Assembly: GCA_903919985.1 (NCBI GenBank)
Contig: CAIXKG010000139.1
Coordinates: 1 to 53,755 of the forward strand
Direction: 5' to 3'
DNA: 53,755 nt
Origin: an uncultured Opitutia bacterium
Lineage (GTDB): Bacteria; Verrucomicrobiota; Verrucomicrobiia; Opitutales; Opitutaceae
The notes below the pieces were generated by a model. It did not search any database. It was not told where the DNA came from and saw nothing but the letters and a program-made list of their open reading frames with translations. Below are positions 7,159-17,307 of the stretch, one piece after another. The translations under genes were made by a program, and so were the position numbers. Numbering within the stretch: the first letter of the stretch is position 1; every line of letters begins with the position of its first letter.

Positions 7159-9864
7159 ATGCATAGCCTAGACCCCAGGCTCGCGGCGATTGCCGCTGCG
7201 GTTTTCAGTGTTGTGTTTGTCCCCGCCATGCCCGCGCAGGCCAACGCGCAGGCGACTGCTGCGGCCGAGGCGGCCTTCAACAACCAGCTCAAACCTTTCC
7301 TGAGCAAAAACTGCTACGTCTGTCACGGCCCCGACCGGCAATTGGGGGATGTAAATCTCGCGTCGTACAGCAGCCTGGCCTCGCTCAGCGAACACCGGGA
7401 GGACTGGAAACATTTCATGGAGATGATCGAGACCGGGGAAATGCCCCCGACCGATCTGCCGGCAAAATCCATTCCGCCAGGAGGAGTCCCCATGCCGACG
7501 ACCGAGGAGCGTCGCGCGGCCGTCGCGTGGATTCGCGGAGAGTTCGTCCGCGCGGACGACGCCATTCAACCGCTCGCCGGGCGCGTGACGGCCCGCCGGC
7601 TGAACCGCGTTGAGTATAACAACACCATTCAGGATTTGCTCGGCATCAAGCTGTGGCCGGCCGACGATTTTCCGCAGGATGACGCGTCGCACGGCTTCGA
7701 TAACATCGCGGACTCGCTCACGATGTCGCCCGTGCTGATGGAGAAATACATGATCGCGGCCGAGCGGGCCGCGCGCACCGCGATTTATGGCCCGGAGGTT
7801 TTGCATCCGGCGACGAAGAAACTCGAACAGGTCGAGCGCGATGTTCTCAACCGCACCGAGATCCCCAAGGATTATGATGTGACTGGCCTCAACAACGATC
7901 GCTCGTTGCATGCGGTTCATCGTTTCCCGGTCGATGGCGAATATCTTTTCCGCGTTACGTCGCGCGGCTTTCGTCCGCTTGGCTCCAATCCGCTGGAGCT
8001 GGGCTTGTGGCTCGACGGCAAACTCGTGACCGAGCTTCAGGTCGATCCCAAGGAAGACGGCCCTTCTTTGCTTGGCGGCCGCCAGGATTTGTTCGGCAAG
8101 CCGCAGGAGTACCGGATGTTTGTTCCCGCGGGCGATCACTGGGTCGCGGCTACGGTGCTGCGTATGTTTGAAGGTCTGCCGCCGATCTACAAAGGCCTGA
8201 ATCCCTCCAAACGTAATCCGCCCCCTCAACCCGTGGAAGGCCCCGGCGTCGTTCCTGTGCCCGCCGTCGCGCAGCAAGCTCCGGCTGGGGCCGCGGCCGC
8301 TCCGGTGGCGGTAGTTGAGGTCCCGGCGGCTCCGGCCACGCCCGCGCCCGCGCCTGCTGCTCCGGCCCCCGCGCTCGCCGGTGACGCCGTGGCCGCAGCC
8401 GACCCCGCGGCGGCCGGTCAACCGAATGCTGCCGGCGCGGGCCGACGCGGCGGACGGGGAGGACGCGGTGGCGGTGGCCGGGGTAACGGCCTCGCCCCGA
8501 TCGATGCGCAGATCGGCATCGATTACGTCGATATCGTCGGACCGTACAAACAGACGCAGGGCGCGAGTGCCGAGAGCGTGGCGAAAATCTTTGGGGCTAA
8601 GAATTTCAATCGCACCTCTCCGGGCGCGGCGAACGAGGTCATTACGCGTTTTGTGCACCGCGCTTTCCGCCGGGCGGTCTTGCCCGAGGAAATTCAAAAA
8701 TATGTCGGCCTGTACGACATGGTGCGCAAAGCCGGCGACTCCTTCGAGGAGGGCCTGGTTGTGGCGCTGCAGGCGGTGCTCGTCTCGCCGGATTTTCTTT
8801 ATCGGATCGAGCGCGATCCACCCGCCGGTCGCGCGGAAACTCCGATCAATCAGCATGAGCTGGCAACGCGGCTCTCGTATTTCCTCTGGAGCTCGATGCC
8901 CGATGACGAGCTGCTGGCCGCCGCCGATGGCCGGCAACTCGGGAAGCCGGAGCTCCTCGAAAAGCAGGTTCGGCGGATGCTGCAGGATCCGAAGTCGATG
9001 GCGCTGGCCCAAAACTTTGCCGGCCAGTGGCTGCAAATTCGAAAGATGGAATCGGTGACGCCGGACTTTAACCAGTTTCCCGACTTCGATGCGTATCTGC
9101 GGATGTCGATGCTGCAGGAAACGGAAATGTTCTTCGATCATATCGTACGCGACGACCGGAGCATTTTGGAATTTATCGATGCGAACTATTCCTTCCTCAA
9201 CGAGCGGCTCGCCGGTTTCTACGGTATCCCGGGCGTGAAGGGGACCGAGTTTCGCAAGGTTGATCTCACCGGCACCCCGCGCGGTGGTGTGATCACGCAA
9301 GCGAGCGTGCTGACCGTTTCCTCTTACGCGACGCGCACGTCTCCGGTGCTGCGTGGCAAATGGATTCTCGAAAACATCCTCAACGCGCCGCCGCCGGCCC
9401 CGCCGGACAACGTCCCGGCGCTCGAGGCCACGATGAAGAATAACCCCGAGGCCTCGCTGCGCGACCAGCTCTCGATGCACCGCAAGAATCCGGTGTGCGC
9501 GAGCTGCCACGTGCGCATGGATCCGCTCGGTGTCGGTTTGGAAAATTTCAACGCGATCGGCGCGTGGCGCACGCAGGACGGCAAGCTGGCGATCGACGCT
9601 TCCGGGAAGTTGCCCGATGGACGCTCATTCAGCGGGCCGGCTGAGTTGCGGGATATTCTGAAAGCGGACCGCCGGGATTTCGCCACGTGTCTCGCCGATA
9701 AAATGCTCACCTACGCCCTGGGCCGCGGACTCGAGTCGTATGACCGGCCGACGTTGAAGGAAGTCACGAACCGGGTGGAAAAAAACGACTACCGCTTTTC
9801 GGCGCTGGTCATCGAGATCGTCAACAGTCTGCCGTTTCAAAATCGCACGAAGGAAAAATCATGA
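7159..9864 (+). CDS. Exported DUF1587/1595/1592/1588/1585 cytochrome c protein
   Basis: This 901-residue protein has a signal peptide (about residues 1-30). CYVCH at 52-56 belongs to a planctomycete-type cytochrome c domain. Then come DUF1587 (RRLNRVEYNNTIQDLLG near 146), DUF1595/DUF1592 in the middle (LATRLSYFLWSSMPDDELL), DUF1588 with CASCH at 780-784 and the motif RMDPLGVGLENFN, and C-terminal DUF1585 (LTYALGRGLE). This domain series is common in Planctomycetes and Verrucomicrobiota, and its reaction is not established. Residues of about 355-450 are an Ala/Pro-rich then Gly/Arg-rich linker absent from the domain cores. The stop overlaps the next start by four bases (ATGA), so it is translationally coupled to the DUF1552 gene. 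Confidence 0.88.
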   Translation: MHSLDPRLAAIAAAVFSVVFVPAMPAQANAQATAAAEAAFNNQLKPFLSKNCYVCHGPDRQLGDVNLASYSSLASLSEHREDWKHFMEMIETGEMPPTDLPAKSIPPGGVPMPTTEERRAAVAWIRGEFVRADDAIQPLAGRVTARRLNRVEYNNTIQDLLGIKLWPADDFPQDDASHGFDNIADSLTMSPVLMEKYMIAAERAARTAIYGPEVLHPATKKLEQVERDVLNRTEIPKDYDVTGLNNDRSLHAVHRFPVDGEYLFRVTSRGFRPLGSNPLELGLWLDGKLVTELQVDPKEDGPSLLGGRQDLFGKPQEYRMFVPAGDHWVAATVLRMFEGLPPIYKGLNPSKRNPPPQPVEGPGVVPVPAVAQQAPAGAAAAPVAVVEVPAAPATPAPAPAAPAPALAGDAVAAADPAAAGQPNAAGAGRRGGRGGRGGGGRGNGLAPIDAQIGIDYVDIVGPYKQTQGASAESVAKIFGAKNFNRTSPGAANEVITRFVHRAFRRAVLPEEIQKYVGLYDMVRKAGDSFEEGLVVALQAVLVSPDFLYRIERDPPAGRAETPINQHELATRLSYFLWSSMPDDELLAAADGRQLGKPELLEKQVRRMLQDPKSMALAQNFAGQWLQIRKMESVTPDFNQFPDFDAYLRMSMLQETEMFFDHIVRDDRSILEFIDANYSFLNERLAGFYGIPGVKGTEFRKVDLTGTPRGGVITQASVLTVSSYATRTSPVLRGKWILENILNAPPPAPPDNVPALEATMKNNPEASLRDQLSMHRKNPVCASCHVRMDPLGVGLENFNAIGAWRTQDGKLAIDASGKLPDGRSFSGPAELRDILKADRRDFATCLADKMLTYALGRGLESYDRPTLKEVTNRVEKNDYRFSALVIEIVNSLPFQNRTKEKS

Positions 9865-11306
9865 ACGTCATCACCAAAAAACACCTGGAGCGTCGCACCT
9901 TTTTGAAGGGAGTCGGCGCCGCCTTGGCCCTGCCGATGCTCGATGCGATGTTGCCCGCGATGGCCCGGGGCGCGCAGGTCGCGGCGGTCAAGGCGCCGAA
10001 CCGCCTGGCCTTCGCGTATATTCCGAACGGCGTGACGATGGATTCGTGGCTCCCCGCGACCCAGGGCGAGTCGTTTGAGTTTACCCGCATTCTCAAACCG
10101 TTTGAAGCGTACCGCAAAGACCTGATGGTGCTCTCGGGCCTCGGTCATGAAATCCCCCGCCCGCCGCGCGATGCCGACCCGGATGCGGTCATCGCAGTGC
10201 CGCCTCCCGCGAAACCCGCGGCCGGGAAAGCCGGGGAAGATGCGCCGTTGATCCCCGGCAATCCGGGCGGACACGCGACGGCAGGCTCGCTTTATCTTAC
10301 GGGCGTTAAGCCGAAGAAAACGATCGGCATGGATGTGCAGTCGGGGACGTCGGTCGATCAGATCGTCGCCGCGGCCATGAGTGGCAAGACCCGCTTGCCG
10401 TCCTTGGAGTTGAGCTGCGACGACACGCGCTCGGTGGGCAACTGCGATGGCGGTTACAGCTGCGTTTACAACAACACGATCTGCTGGCGGAACCCGAGTT
10501 CGCCGCTCCCGCCCGAGACGAATCCGCGCATGGTCTTCGAACGCCTCTTCGGTACGGAAGATTTCGCGATGGACCCGCAGGTTCGTCTGCGCCGTGCGCA
10601 GTATCGCAACAGCATCCTCGACGTCGTCGGCGAACGCGCGCGTGGGCTCATGGGCACGCTGGGCGCGGCGGACAAACGCAAGGTCGACGAGTATCTCTAC
10701 GGCGTGCGCGAAATCGAGAAGCGCATCCAGGCCGCCGAGCGCGAGCAGTCGCAGGCGGCGCCTGACATCGACAAGCCCGCGGGCATTCCCGTGCAGTTCG
10801 CCGATCACCTTAAACTGATGTTCGATTTGCAGGTTATGGCCTGGCAGGGCGATCTCACGCGCGTGATGACGCTGATGATCGGTCGCGAGGGCAGCTTGCG
10901 CACCTATCCGGAAATCGGCGTGCCGGATTCACATCACCCGCTGACGCATCACCGCAACAATCCGGTGTTCATCGAAAAGGTGACGCAGATCAACTGCTAC
11001 CACGCGAAGCTGTTTACCTACTTCATCGACAAGTTGAAAAACACGCCCGATGGCGACGGCTCGCTGCTTGATCACTCAATGGTGATCTATGGCAGTGGTA
11101 TCAGCGAAGGTAACACGCACGCGCACTCGAATCTGCCGACGGTGGTGTTTGGCCACGGCGGTGGGCGTCTCAAGACCGGGCGTCACCTCGCGTATCCGAC
11201 CGGTACGCCGATGAATCGTCTGTTCATGACGATGATGGATTCGATGGGCGTCCGGCAGGAAAACTTCAGCGGCACGACCGAAGGCCTCAGCGAAATCCTG
11301 GCTTGA
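9861..11306 (+). CDS. Tat-exported DUF1552 protein
   Basis: The 481-residue product starts with a twin-arginine signal (ERRTFLKG at residues 10-17, then a hydrophobic stretch to about 36), so it should be folded before export. The body is DUF1552, with motifs such as AYIPNGV, SLELSCDD, GTEDFA, PDSHHPLTHH and YGSGISEGN. The His/Asp-rich C-terminal motifs suggest a metal site like that of the DUF1501/alkaline-phosphatase-like superfamily, but the activity is unknown. It overlaps the upstream DUF1592 gene by ATGA. This gene pair is a recurrent exported unit in Verrucomicrobiota and Planctomycetes, presumably forming an oxidative complex at the cell surface. Confidence 0.88.
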   Translation: MNVITKKHLERRTFLKGVGAALALPMLDAMLPAMARGAQVAAVKAPNRLAFAYIPNGVTMDSWLPATQGESFEFTRILKPFEAYRKDLMVLSGLGHEIPRPPRDADPDAVIAVPPPAKPAAGKAGEDAPLIPGNPGGHATAGSLYLTGVKPKKTIGMDVQSGTSVDQIVAAAMSGKTRLPSLELSCDDTRSVGNCDGGYSCVYNNTICWRNPSSPLPPETNPRMVFERLFGTEDFAMDPQVRLRRAQYRNSILDVVGERARGLMGTLGAADKRKVDEYLYGVREIEKRIQAAEREQSQAAPDIDKPAGIPVQFADHLKLMFDLQVMAWQGDLTRVMTLMIGREGSLRTYPEIGVPDSHHPLTHHRNNPVFIEKVTQINCYHAKLFTYFIDKLKNTPDGDGSLLDHSMVIYGSGISEGNTHAHSNLPTVVFGHGGGRLKTGRHLAYPTGTPMNRLFMTMMDSMGVRQENFSGTTEGLSEILA

Positions 11307-11355
11307 GCGGCGGCGCCGCGATCAGCGCGGTCTAAGATGCACAGCTGCTAACGAC

Positions 11356-11423
11356 GTAGCGGCAGGCGTCCCTGCCTGCCGAAACGAGGACGCGAACCCG
11401 GCAGGCAGAGACGCCTGCGCTAC
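11356..11423. repeat. REP-like long palindrome
   Basis: The left arm 11356-11381 (begins GTAGCGGCAGGCGTCCCTG) and the right arm 11399-11423 are near-perfect reverse complements over about 25 bases, with one base indel and one mismatch. A 17-base loop separates them. The element lies between the DUF1552 gene and the convergent esterase gene. It has the size and symmetry of bacterial REP/BIME elements. It could also act as a bidirectional terminator, but there is no T-run. Confidence 0.7.
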
Positions 11424-11487
11424 CCAAAACGGCCGCGGAAAAACTTAAACCGCTCTAGGGCGGGGCTGCAGACCACGATCCGCAAGT

Positions 11488-12558
11488 CTACGGCTTGGCC
11501 GCCGCGGCGGCTGGCTCCAACAACGCCCGCTCGACCATATCGTTGGGATCCGTCGACACCGGCAGATCGCGCCACAGCCAGCGCATCATTTCCGGAAAAA
11601 TCACGCCGCCCTGGCTCTGGCCGTGGTTGTTCAATCCCCACGTGTAGTTCACCTCGTAACCTTTCGCGGTGAGCGCCCGCATTAGGCGGACATTTTGAAA
11701 AAACCAGTCGCGCTTCGGGTCGGTGAGATTCCGGTTATCGTTGCGCCCGTCCTGCATGAAAATCCGGATCGGCTTTTTTTCGCTTTCCGCCACGAACTCG
11801 GGGAAAACGTAGCCGCCGCGAAGATCGACGAAGCTGCCGACGATCGTGATGACCTTGCGGAAATCGTTCGGACGAAACCACGCGGTGCTGAACGCCGCGA
11901 TGCCGCCGGAACTCGCGCCCATGATGCCGTGCAGTTCCGGATCGGGTGAAAGGTTATATTCCTTTTTGAGTGCGGGCATCAGCTCCTCGACCATGACGCG
12001 CGCGTACTTGTCGTCGGGCGTGTTGTATTCGGTCGGACGATTGGTGGTGGCATCGCCCCAGCCGCCGCCGGGCTCAGGCGGTTCGGGCTGATCGGGCCGC
12101 CGGCCGGGATTGATGAACACGCCGATCATCACGGGAATTTCGCGGCGATAAATCAGGTTATCGAGGACGTTGTGCCCCATGACGCTGCCGGGCTCCTTCA
12201 TCATAGCCTGACCGTCGTTGAAGATCATCAACGCCGCGGGCTTCGATGGATCGTACTGCGCCGGGACGTAGACGTAATACGTGTGCTGCGTGCCGGGAAA
12301 AACCTGCGACTCAATGTGCTTGGCTTCGCTGAATTTGCCCTTCGGCACGCCGTCCATCGGCTTCGAGTCGGGCCCGAGTTTGTAGAGCGCGTCATTCTTG
12401 GGATTGGACGGTGTCCGCTGACCTCGACGCGCCCCGGCGGCAGCGGGAGCAGCTGGTGCGCCGGCCGCCGCGGGCGGAACCGATGGGGCGGGCGCTTCAG
12501 CGAAGACCGAAAGGGAAATGACCAGCAGCGGGAGCAGATATCGGCAGACAATTTTCAT
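11488..12558 (-). CDS. Exported esterase, alpha/beta hydrolase (esterase D type)
   Basis: From the ATG at 12556-12558 the protein is 356 residues with a signal peptide ([20 protein letters not shown]). A longer reading frame to 12663 would put 35 polar residues before the leader, so I reject it. Residues 22-45 are an Ala/Pro linker ending RRGQR. The catalytic part resembles the putative esterase family of feruloyl or acetyl-xylan esterase type, with a G-x-S-x-G nucleophile motif GASSG at 214-218 (Ser216), an aspartate in [10 protein letters not shown] and a C-terminal histidine in [10 protein letters not shown]. It likely removes acyl groups from plant or algal polysaccharide side chains in the periplasm. 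It is divergent from the sugar-catabolic locus to its right. Confidence 0.8.
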   Translation of the reverse strand: MKIVCRYLLPLLVISLSVFAEAPAPSVPPAAAGAPAAPAAAGARRGQRTPSNPKNDALYKLGPDSKPMDGVPKGKFSEAKHIESQVFPGTQHTYYVYVPAQYDPSKPAALMIFNDGQAMMKEPGSVMGHNVLDNLIYRREIPVMIGVFINPGRRPDQPEPPEPGGGWGDATTNRPTEYNTPDDKYARVMVEELMPALKKEYNLSPDPELHGIMGASSGGIAAFSTAWFRPNDFRKVITIVGSFVDLRGGYVFPEFVAESEKKPIRIFMQDGRNDNRNLTDPKRDWFFQNVRLMRALTAKGYEVNYTWGLNNHGQSQGGVIFPEMMRWLWRDLPVSTDPNDMVERALLEPAAAAAKP

Positions 12559-12805
12559 GGGGCAGGGGAACGGGTCCGGAAGCAGAATCCGCGGTTTCGC
12601 GGACGTCGACGCGGAAAGTGAATTACCGCTGGGCCCTGCGCGGTTGGTTGGCTGCTTGGTCACGCCAAGTCATTCCTAGACTGGCCTGGAAATTAGTGAA
12701 TTTTGGCCCTTGCCCTCATCGATTTCAGTGGGGCTTTATTTCCCCGTCCCTCGCATACCCCGGCTTCTCGGCGAGGTGCGGTCGGCCGCAATTTTTTCGT
12801 TCCCC

Positions 12806-14077
12806 ATGCCTTCGTCTTCTGTCGTCGATCTCAAAACCGTTCGTTCCAACGTGCGCAGCCTCGTCGAAGGCGCGCTCGCCGATAACGGCGGCCTGCTGCG
12901 CCTCGCGCCCTGCTGGGTGCCGCGCTCCTTTCTCCAGCCGGGCAAGCGGCTGAAACTTCATCCCGACGACCTGTACGCCTTCGGGCTCAATCGCGGCGGG
13001 ATCGATGAACGTTGGTTCGCCTCCACTACGCCCGCGGCCAATGACAACCGCACGCCCGACGAGGGCCTCAGTTATGTAATCGTCGGCGGGAAACGCTTCA
13101 CGCTCGCGCAGGCTGTCTCCGAATGCGGCGCGGGTCTGATCGGTGCCTCGATCTGGAAAAAATATCGGAAGTGGCCCGTGTACTCGAAATTTTTCGATAA
13201 CATGGGGCCGATCCCGCATCACATGCACCAGTCCGCCGCGCAGGCGAAGCTCGTGGGCCAGGAAGGAAAACCCGAGTCGTACTATTTCCCGCCGCAGCAT
13301 AATAACGTCGGGAATAATTTCCCCTACACGTTCATGGGCCTCGAGCCCGGCACGACCAAAGCCCAGGTGCGCCGCTGCCTCGAGCGCTGGAATCAGGGCG
13401 ACAACGGCATTCTCGATCTGTCGCGCGCCTATCGGCTCAAGCCTGGCACGGGCTGGCTCATCCCGCCCTGCGTATTGCACGCGCCGGGCTCGCTCTGCAC
13501 GTACGAGCCGCAGTGGGGCTCCGATGTCTTCGGCATGTACCAATCCCTCGTCGAGGGCCGCGAAGTGCCATGGGCGCTCCTCGTAAAAGACATGCCGAAG
13601 AAGAAACACCAGGATCTGGACTTCATCGTCGACCAGCTCGACTGGGACGAAAACACCGATCCGAATTTCAAGGACAACCACTACCTCGAGCCGGTCCCCG
13701 TCGCCGACACCCGCAGCGAGGGCTACGTCGATCGCTGGATCGTTTACGGCAAAGTGAAAGGCGAGCAGTTGTTCACGGCGAAGGAGCTGACGGTCGAGCC
13801 CGGCGCGAAATGTACGATCCGCGACGGCGGGGCCTACGGCCTCATCACGGTCCAAGGCAAGGGCCGCATGAACCGGCTCGCGCTGGATTGCCCGAAGCTC
13901 ATTCGCTTCCACGAAATCACCGAGGACGAAGTGTTCTGCACCGAGGATGCCGCCAAGGCGGGCGTCACGTTTGAAAACACGAGCGCGGTCGAGCCGCTCG
14001 TCGTCCTGCGGTACTTTGGTCCCGAAGTTCACCCCGATGCGCCGGCGATGGGCGCTTATCGCAAAAACAAATTTTGA
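12806..14077 (+). CDS. Cupin-fold protein related to class I mannose-6-phosphate isomerase
   Basis: I place the start at the ATG 12806-12808 (MPSSSVVDLK). The longer frame to 12710 adds residues with no homology. The 423-residue protein has a metal-binding cupin-like motif PHHMHQ (His138, His139 and His141) and a second histidine in VLHAPGS, as in type I phosphomannose isomerases. A second beta-barrel lies near the C-terminus (FTAKELTVEPGAKCTIRD). No signal peptide was seen, so it is probably cytoplasmic. It is the first gene of a sugar-catabolic series that continues to 21.1 kb on the same strand, and probably isomerises or binds a sugar intermediate there. The exact substrate is unknown. 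Confidence 0.75.
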   Translation: MPSSSVVDLKTVRSNVRSLVEGALADNGGLLRLAPCWVPRSFLQPGKRLKLHPDDLYAFGLNRGGIDERWFASTTPAANDNRTPDEGLSYVIVGGKRFTLAQAVSECGAGLIGASIWKKYRKWPVYSKFFDNMGPIPHHMHQSAAQAKLVGQEGKPESYYFPPQHNNVGNNFPYTFMGLEPGTTKAQVRRCLERWNQGDNGILDLSRAYRLKPGTGWLIPPCVLHAPGSLCTYEPQWGSDVFGMYQSLVEGREVPWALLVKDMPKKKHQDLDFIVDQLDWDENTDPNFKDNHYLEPVPVADTRSEGYVDRWIVYGKVKGEQLFTAKELTVEPGAKCTIRDGGAYGLITVQGKGRMNRLALDCPKLIRFHEITEDEVFCTEDAAKAGVTFENTSAVEPLVVLRYFGPEVHPDAPAMGAYRKNKF

Positions 14078-14180
14078 GTCGTAAATGCCAAAGTACAGAC
14101 GGCCCGCAGATCGTTCTTCAACGATGCCTTCGCCGTCCTCTCTGTGCCTCGCTGGTTAAGCCCTGATTTCTTTCCCCCAT

Positions 14181-15218
14181 ATGCCTGCGAACAACTTCCC
14201 CAAACTGCACAACGCCATGTGGCCCGGACTCGTCGGCAAAGGAAGTCCGGGAGCCGAACCCTGCATCGAGCTCGACACGATGCTCGATCTCACCACGCGC
14301 GCCGAGGTCGGTGGGGTGAAATTCGACGGGGTCGATCTCTTCCTCTACAAACCGCACACGGACATCGATATTTCCGATGACGGCATCAAAGCCCTCGCCG
14401 CGAAGATTGCGGGCCGCGGTCTCACTGTTGGCTCGGTCGTCGCGCCCGTGTGGTTCGACGCGTCGGCGATGGGCGACGAGACCAAGCGCGCCAACTGGCT
14501 GACCCACGTGCGCAAGGCGTGCCGGATCGCGCAGCAACTGCGCAAGCTCGGTGTGCGACCCTACGGGATTGTCCGCATCGACTCCGCGGCCAGCGTGGTC
14601 GACTGGGATAAAAACCCAAAAGCGAACACCAAACTGATCGCGCAGACCTTCCGTGAGGCCGGTCGCATCGCGAAGGGCCATGGCGAGCGTCTCGCGGCCG
14701 AGGGCGAAATTTGCTGGGGCGGGATGCAGTCGTGGAAAAACATGCTGAATCTCCTCGAAGAAGTCGGGATGCCGCGGGTGGTTGGCTTCCAGGCCGACAT
14801 GTCGCACACGCATCTTTACACGCTCGGAGAAAACGCGCCCGAGCACCGGCTGGTCCCGAAAAAATATCATTACGAGCCCGCGGCGTTTCATGCCGCGATG
14901 AAGAAACTGACGGATGCGCTCCGCCCGTGGACGATCGATTTTCACGTCGCCCAGAACGACGGCACGGTCTTCGGCTCCGGCTCGCACGAGAAAACCGGCC
15001 GGCATTGCGTCGTCACCGATCCCCGCGGGAAACTGAATATTCCGCGCGACTCCGCTTACTGGCTGCGCGATGCGCGTGGCACCGTGACGAAAAAGATGAA
15101 GCACATTTGCTGGGACGGTTGCATGTTCACAAATGAAACGATGCTTCGGCAGCAAACTTGGAACGACGTCCTCGCGGCGATGATCGAGGTCCGCAACCTC
15201 CACGGCTGGGTCGGCTGA
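14181..15218 (+). CDS. Sugar phosphate isomerase/epimerase-like TIM-barrel protein
   Basis: This 345-residue protein belongs to the AP-endonuclease-2/xylose-isomerase-like TIM barrel family. Motifs along the barrel include [30 protein letters not shown] with a likely metal-binding glutamate, [14 protein letters not shown] and IDFHVAQND with a histidine and an aspartate. There is no signal peptide. Members of this family act as isomerases, epimerases or lyases of keto-sugars and are encoded with Gfo/Idh/MocA and DUF1080 genes, as here. The ATG at 14181 is 103 bases after the cupin gene. I infer a role on a 3-keto-sugar intermediate. Confidence 0.8.
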   Translation: MPANNFPKLHNAMWPGLVGKGSPGAEPCIELDTMLDLTTRAEVGGVKFDGVDLFLYKPHTDIDISDDGIKALAAKIAGRGLTVGSVVAPVWFDASAMGDETKRANWLTHVRKACRIAQQLRKLGVRPYGIVRIDSAASVVDWDKNPKANTKLIAQTFREAGRIAKGHGERLAAEGEICWGGMQSWKNMLNLLEEVGMPRVVGFQADMSHTHLYTLGENAPEHRLVPKKYHYEPAAFHAAMKKLTDALRPWTIDFHVAQNDGTVFGSGSHEKTGRHCVVTDPRGKLNIPRDSAYWLRDARGTVTKKMKHICWDGCMFTNETMLRQQTWNDVLAAMIEVRNLHGWVG

Positions 15219-15230
15219 GTTTTCAAACCT

Positions 15231-15322
15231 AAGCGCAAAGACGCAAAGGCGCGAAGGCCTGAGCAAAGTTCAAACCTCTCTTACCTTCCTTCCGAACTTC
15301 AGGCCTTTGCGTCTTCGCGCTT
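15231..15322. repeat. Intergenic inverted repeat, AAGCGC/GACGC family
   Basis: The left arm starts AAGCGCAAAGACGCAAAGGC (15231-15250) and continues to 15271. The right arm 15294-15322 is its reverse complement apart from one mismatch and an 8-12 base insertion on the left. The arms can form a long hairpin in the transcript between the TIM-barrel and oxidoreductase genes. A diverged relative is at 28915-29005. Confidence 0.65.
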
Positions 15323-15341
15323 CATTCCGTTTTTCCCCTAA

Positions 15342-16490
15342 ATGAAACCCCTCAACATCGGCGTCATAGGTTACGGCTTTATGGGCCGGGCGCACTCCAA
15401 TGCGTTTCGCAAGGTCGGGAATTTTTTTCCGCTCGATCGAAAGCTTGTGCTCAAGGCCGCCTGTGGGCGCGACGCGGCGAAGACCAAGGCGTTTGCCGAC
15501 ACGTGGGGCTACGAATCCACGACGTCCGACTGGAAGGAACTGATCGCCCGCGACGATATCGATCTCATCGACATCGCGGCGCCGAACAACGTCCACGCTG
15601 AAATCGCCATCGCGGCGGCGAAAGGGGGGAAAATGATTCTCTGCGAGAAGCCGCTTGCGATGAATCCCGCCGAGGCCGTGAAGATGGTCGCGGCCGTCGA
15701 AAAGGCGAAGGTGGCCAACATGGTCTGGTACAACTACCGCCGCATTCCCGCCGTCACGCTCGCGAAGGAACTGATCGACGCCGGCCGTCTCGGAAAAATT
15801 TTTCATTACCGCGCAAAATTTTTGCAGGACTGGACAATTAACGCGGACGTTCCCCAAGGCGGCGCGGGCACGTGGCGGCTCGACGCATCGGTCGCCGGCA
15901 GCGGCGTCACGGGCGATTTGCTCGCGCACTGCATCGATACGGCGCTCTGGCTCAATGGCGGGATCGACTCGGTGACGGCGATGACCGAGACCTTCGTGAA
16001 GGAGCGCAAGCACGCGCTCAGCGGCAAAAAGCAGAAAGTGCTGATCGACGACGCGTCGGCGTTTCTCGCGCGTTTCAGCAATGGCTCGCTCGCCACTTTC
16101 GAGGCGACGCGTTACGCGCGTGGACACAAAGCGCTCTACACTTTTGAGATCAACGGCGAACACGGCTCGCTCTGCTGGGATCTCCATGACCTGCATCGCC
16201 TGCAGTTCTTCGATCATCGCGATGCCGGCAACGTGCGCGGCTGGCGCTCGATTCACGTGAGCGACGGCGACCAACCGTACATGAAACATTGGTGGGTGCC
16301 GGGACTGCAGATCGGCTACGAGCATAGCTTCGTGCACCAAGTGGCAGATTTCGTGGCGGGTCTGTCGAACGGCCAGCCGGCGGCGCCGACGTTCCGCGAT
16401 GGTCTAGCCACGGATTACGTCACCGACGCGGTTTTGAAATCCGCCAAATCGCGGCGCTGGCAAAATGTGAAATCGGCGCGTAGCAAGTAG
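15342..16490 (+). CDS. Gfo/Idh/MocA family oxidoreductase
   Basis: The 382-residue protein has an N-terminal Rossmann fold ([14 protein letters not shown], residues 5-18), the family-typical CEKP (Lys103 in [11 protein letters not shown]), and His196 in [11 protein letters not shown], which with Lys103 matches the catalytic pair of Gfo/Idh/MocA dehydrogenases. There is no twin-arginine or Sec signal, so it is probably cytoplasmic. In characterised relatives next to DUF1080 genes, such enzymes oxidise glycosides at C3, or reduce the 3-keto product, with NAD(P). The stop codon at 16488-16490 lies inside a palindromic repeat. Confidence 0.88.
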   Translation: MKPLNIGVIGYGFMGRAHSNAFRKVGNFFPLDRKLVLKAACGRDAAKTKAFADTWGYESTTSDWKELIARDDIDLIDIAAPNNVHAEIAIAAAKGGKMILCEKPLAMNPAEAVKMVAAVEKAKVANMVWYNYRRIPAVTLAKELIDAGRLGKIFHYRAKFLQDWTINADVPQGGAGTWRLDASVAGSGVTGDLLAHCIDTALWLNGGIDSVTAMTETFVKERKHALSGKKQKVLIDDASAFLARFSNGSLATFEATRYARGHKALYTFEINGEHGSLCWDLHDLHRLQFFDHRDAGNVRGWRSIHVSDGDQPYMKHWWVPGLQIGYEHSFVHQVADFVAGLSNGQPAAPTFRDGLATDYVTDAVLKSAKSRRWQNVKSARSK

Positions 16491-16550
16491 CGCGAGGCTT
16501 CAGCCCGCGTTTTGAAACCCCCGCCGCGCGCTGCAGTCGCGCGCTCCCTT
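16487..16550. repeat. REP-like palindrome overlapping a stop codon
   Basis: GTAGCGCGAGGCTTCAGCCC starts at 16487, and its first TAG is the stop of the oxidoreductase gene. The right arm near 16528-16550 (reverse complement beginning AGCGCGCGACTGCAGCGCG) is an imperfect mate. A second copy, also starting on a stop codon, is at 21074-21132. Confidence 0.6.
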
Positions 16551-16556
16551 TACCCC

Positions 16557-17291
16557 ATGAATACCCCTCGTTCCTATCGCCTGCTTAGCCTGCTCGGGCT
16601 TGTGGCCGCGCTTTCGGTGTCCGCGTTTGCCGCGGACCCTGGTTTCAAATCGATCTTCAACGGCCGCGATCTGAATGGTTGGGCCGGACTGCCCGGATTT
16701 TGGTCCGTGCGCGATGGCATGATCACGGGTCAGACGACCGCGGAGAATATGCTCAAGGCGAACACGTTTCTCGTCTGGCAGGGCGGCGAGGTCGCTAACT
16801 TTGAGCTGCGACTTTCTTTTCGCCTGTTGGCCGATAACAACGAGGCGAAGGCCAATTCCGGGATTCAGTTCCGCAGCAAAGTACTCGACGCCGCCACGTT
16901 CGTGGTCGGCGGCTATCAGGCCGACATCGATTTCACGCGGCCTTACGTCGGCATGCTCTACGAGGAAAAAGGCCGCGGCATCATGATGAAGCCGGGCGAA
17001 AAAATTCGCATCGTCACCGGAGCCGACGGCAAGCACGCGGTGGAAATTCTCGGCACTCCGACCGCGCCGGCCGTCGCTACGGCCGCCTACAAGAAAAGCG
17101 AATGGAACGAGTTCGTGATTATCGCGGAAGGCGAGCACGTCCGCCAGTATCTCAACGGCACGCTTACCGCCGATGTCTTGGACCTCGATGCGGTGCGTGC
17201 TTCAAAAGCAGGCGTGCTCGCGTTCCAGCTGCACGTCGGTCCGCCGATGACGATTCAGTATAAGGATATTCAACTCAAAACGCTGCCCTGA
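16557..17291 (+). CDS. Exported DUF1080 protein (3-keto-disaccharide hydrolase type)
   Basis: The ATG at 16557 gives a 244-residue protein with a clear signal peptide (ending SVSAFAAD). An upstream TTG frame is ignored because it falls inside the palindromic repeat. The body is a DUF1080 concanavalin-like beta-sandwich, with FKSIFNGRDLNGW at the start, NSGIQFRSK in the middle and a C-terminal FQLHVGPPMTIQYKDI. Members of this family hydrolyse 3-keto-glycosides and 3-keto-disaccharides. Its position between a Gfo/Idh/MocA oxidoreductase and a haem-containing propeller fits that role. Activity is inferred from family and context. Confidence 0.87.
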   Translation: MNTPRSYRLLSLLGLVAALSVSAFAADPGFKSIFNGRDLNGWAGLPGFWSVRDGMITGQTTAENMLKANTFLVWQGGEVANFELRLSFRLLADNNEAKANSGIQFRSKVLDAATFVVGGYQADIDFTRPYVGMLYEEKGRGIMMKPGEKIRIVTGADGKHAVEILGTPTAPAVATAAYKKSEWNEFVIIAEGEHVRQYLNGTLTADVLDLDAVRASKAGVLAFQLHVGPPMTIQYKDIQLKTLP

Positions 17292-17307
17292 GCTAAGGAT
17301 TACCTCC

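Noticed and set aside
7168..9510. 780-codon frame antisense to the DUF1592 gene
   Set aside because: It mirrors the codon pattern of the real gene, and its translation has no recognisable domain.
12725..14032. 435-codon frame antisense to the cupin gene
   Set aside because: The cupin frame has metal motifs and the antisense frame has none.
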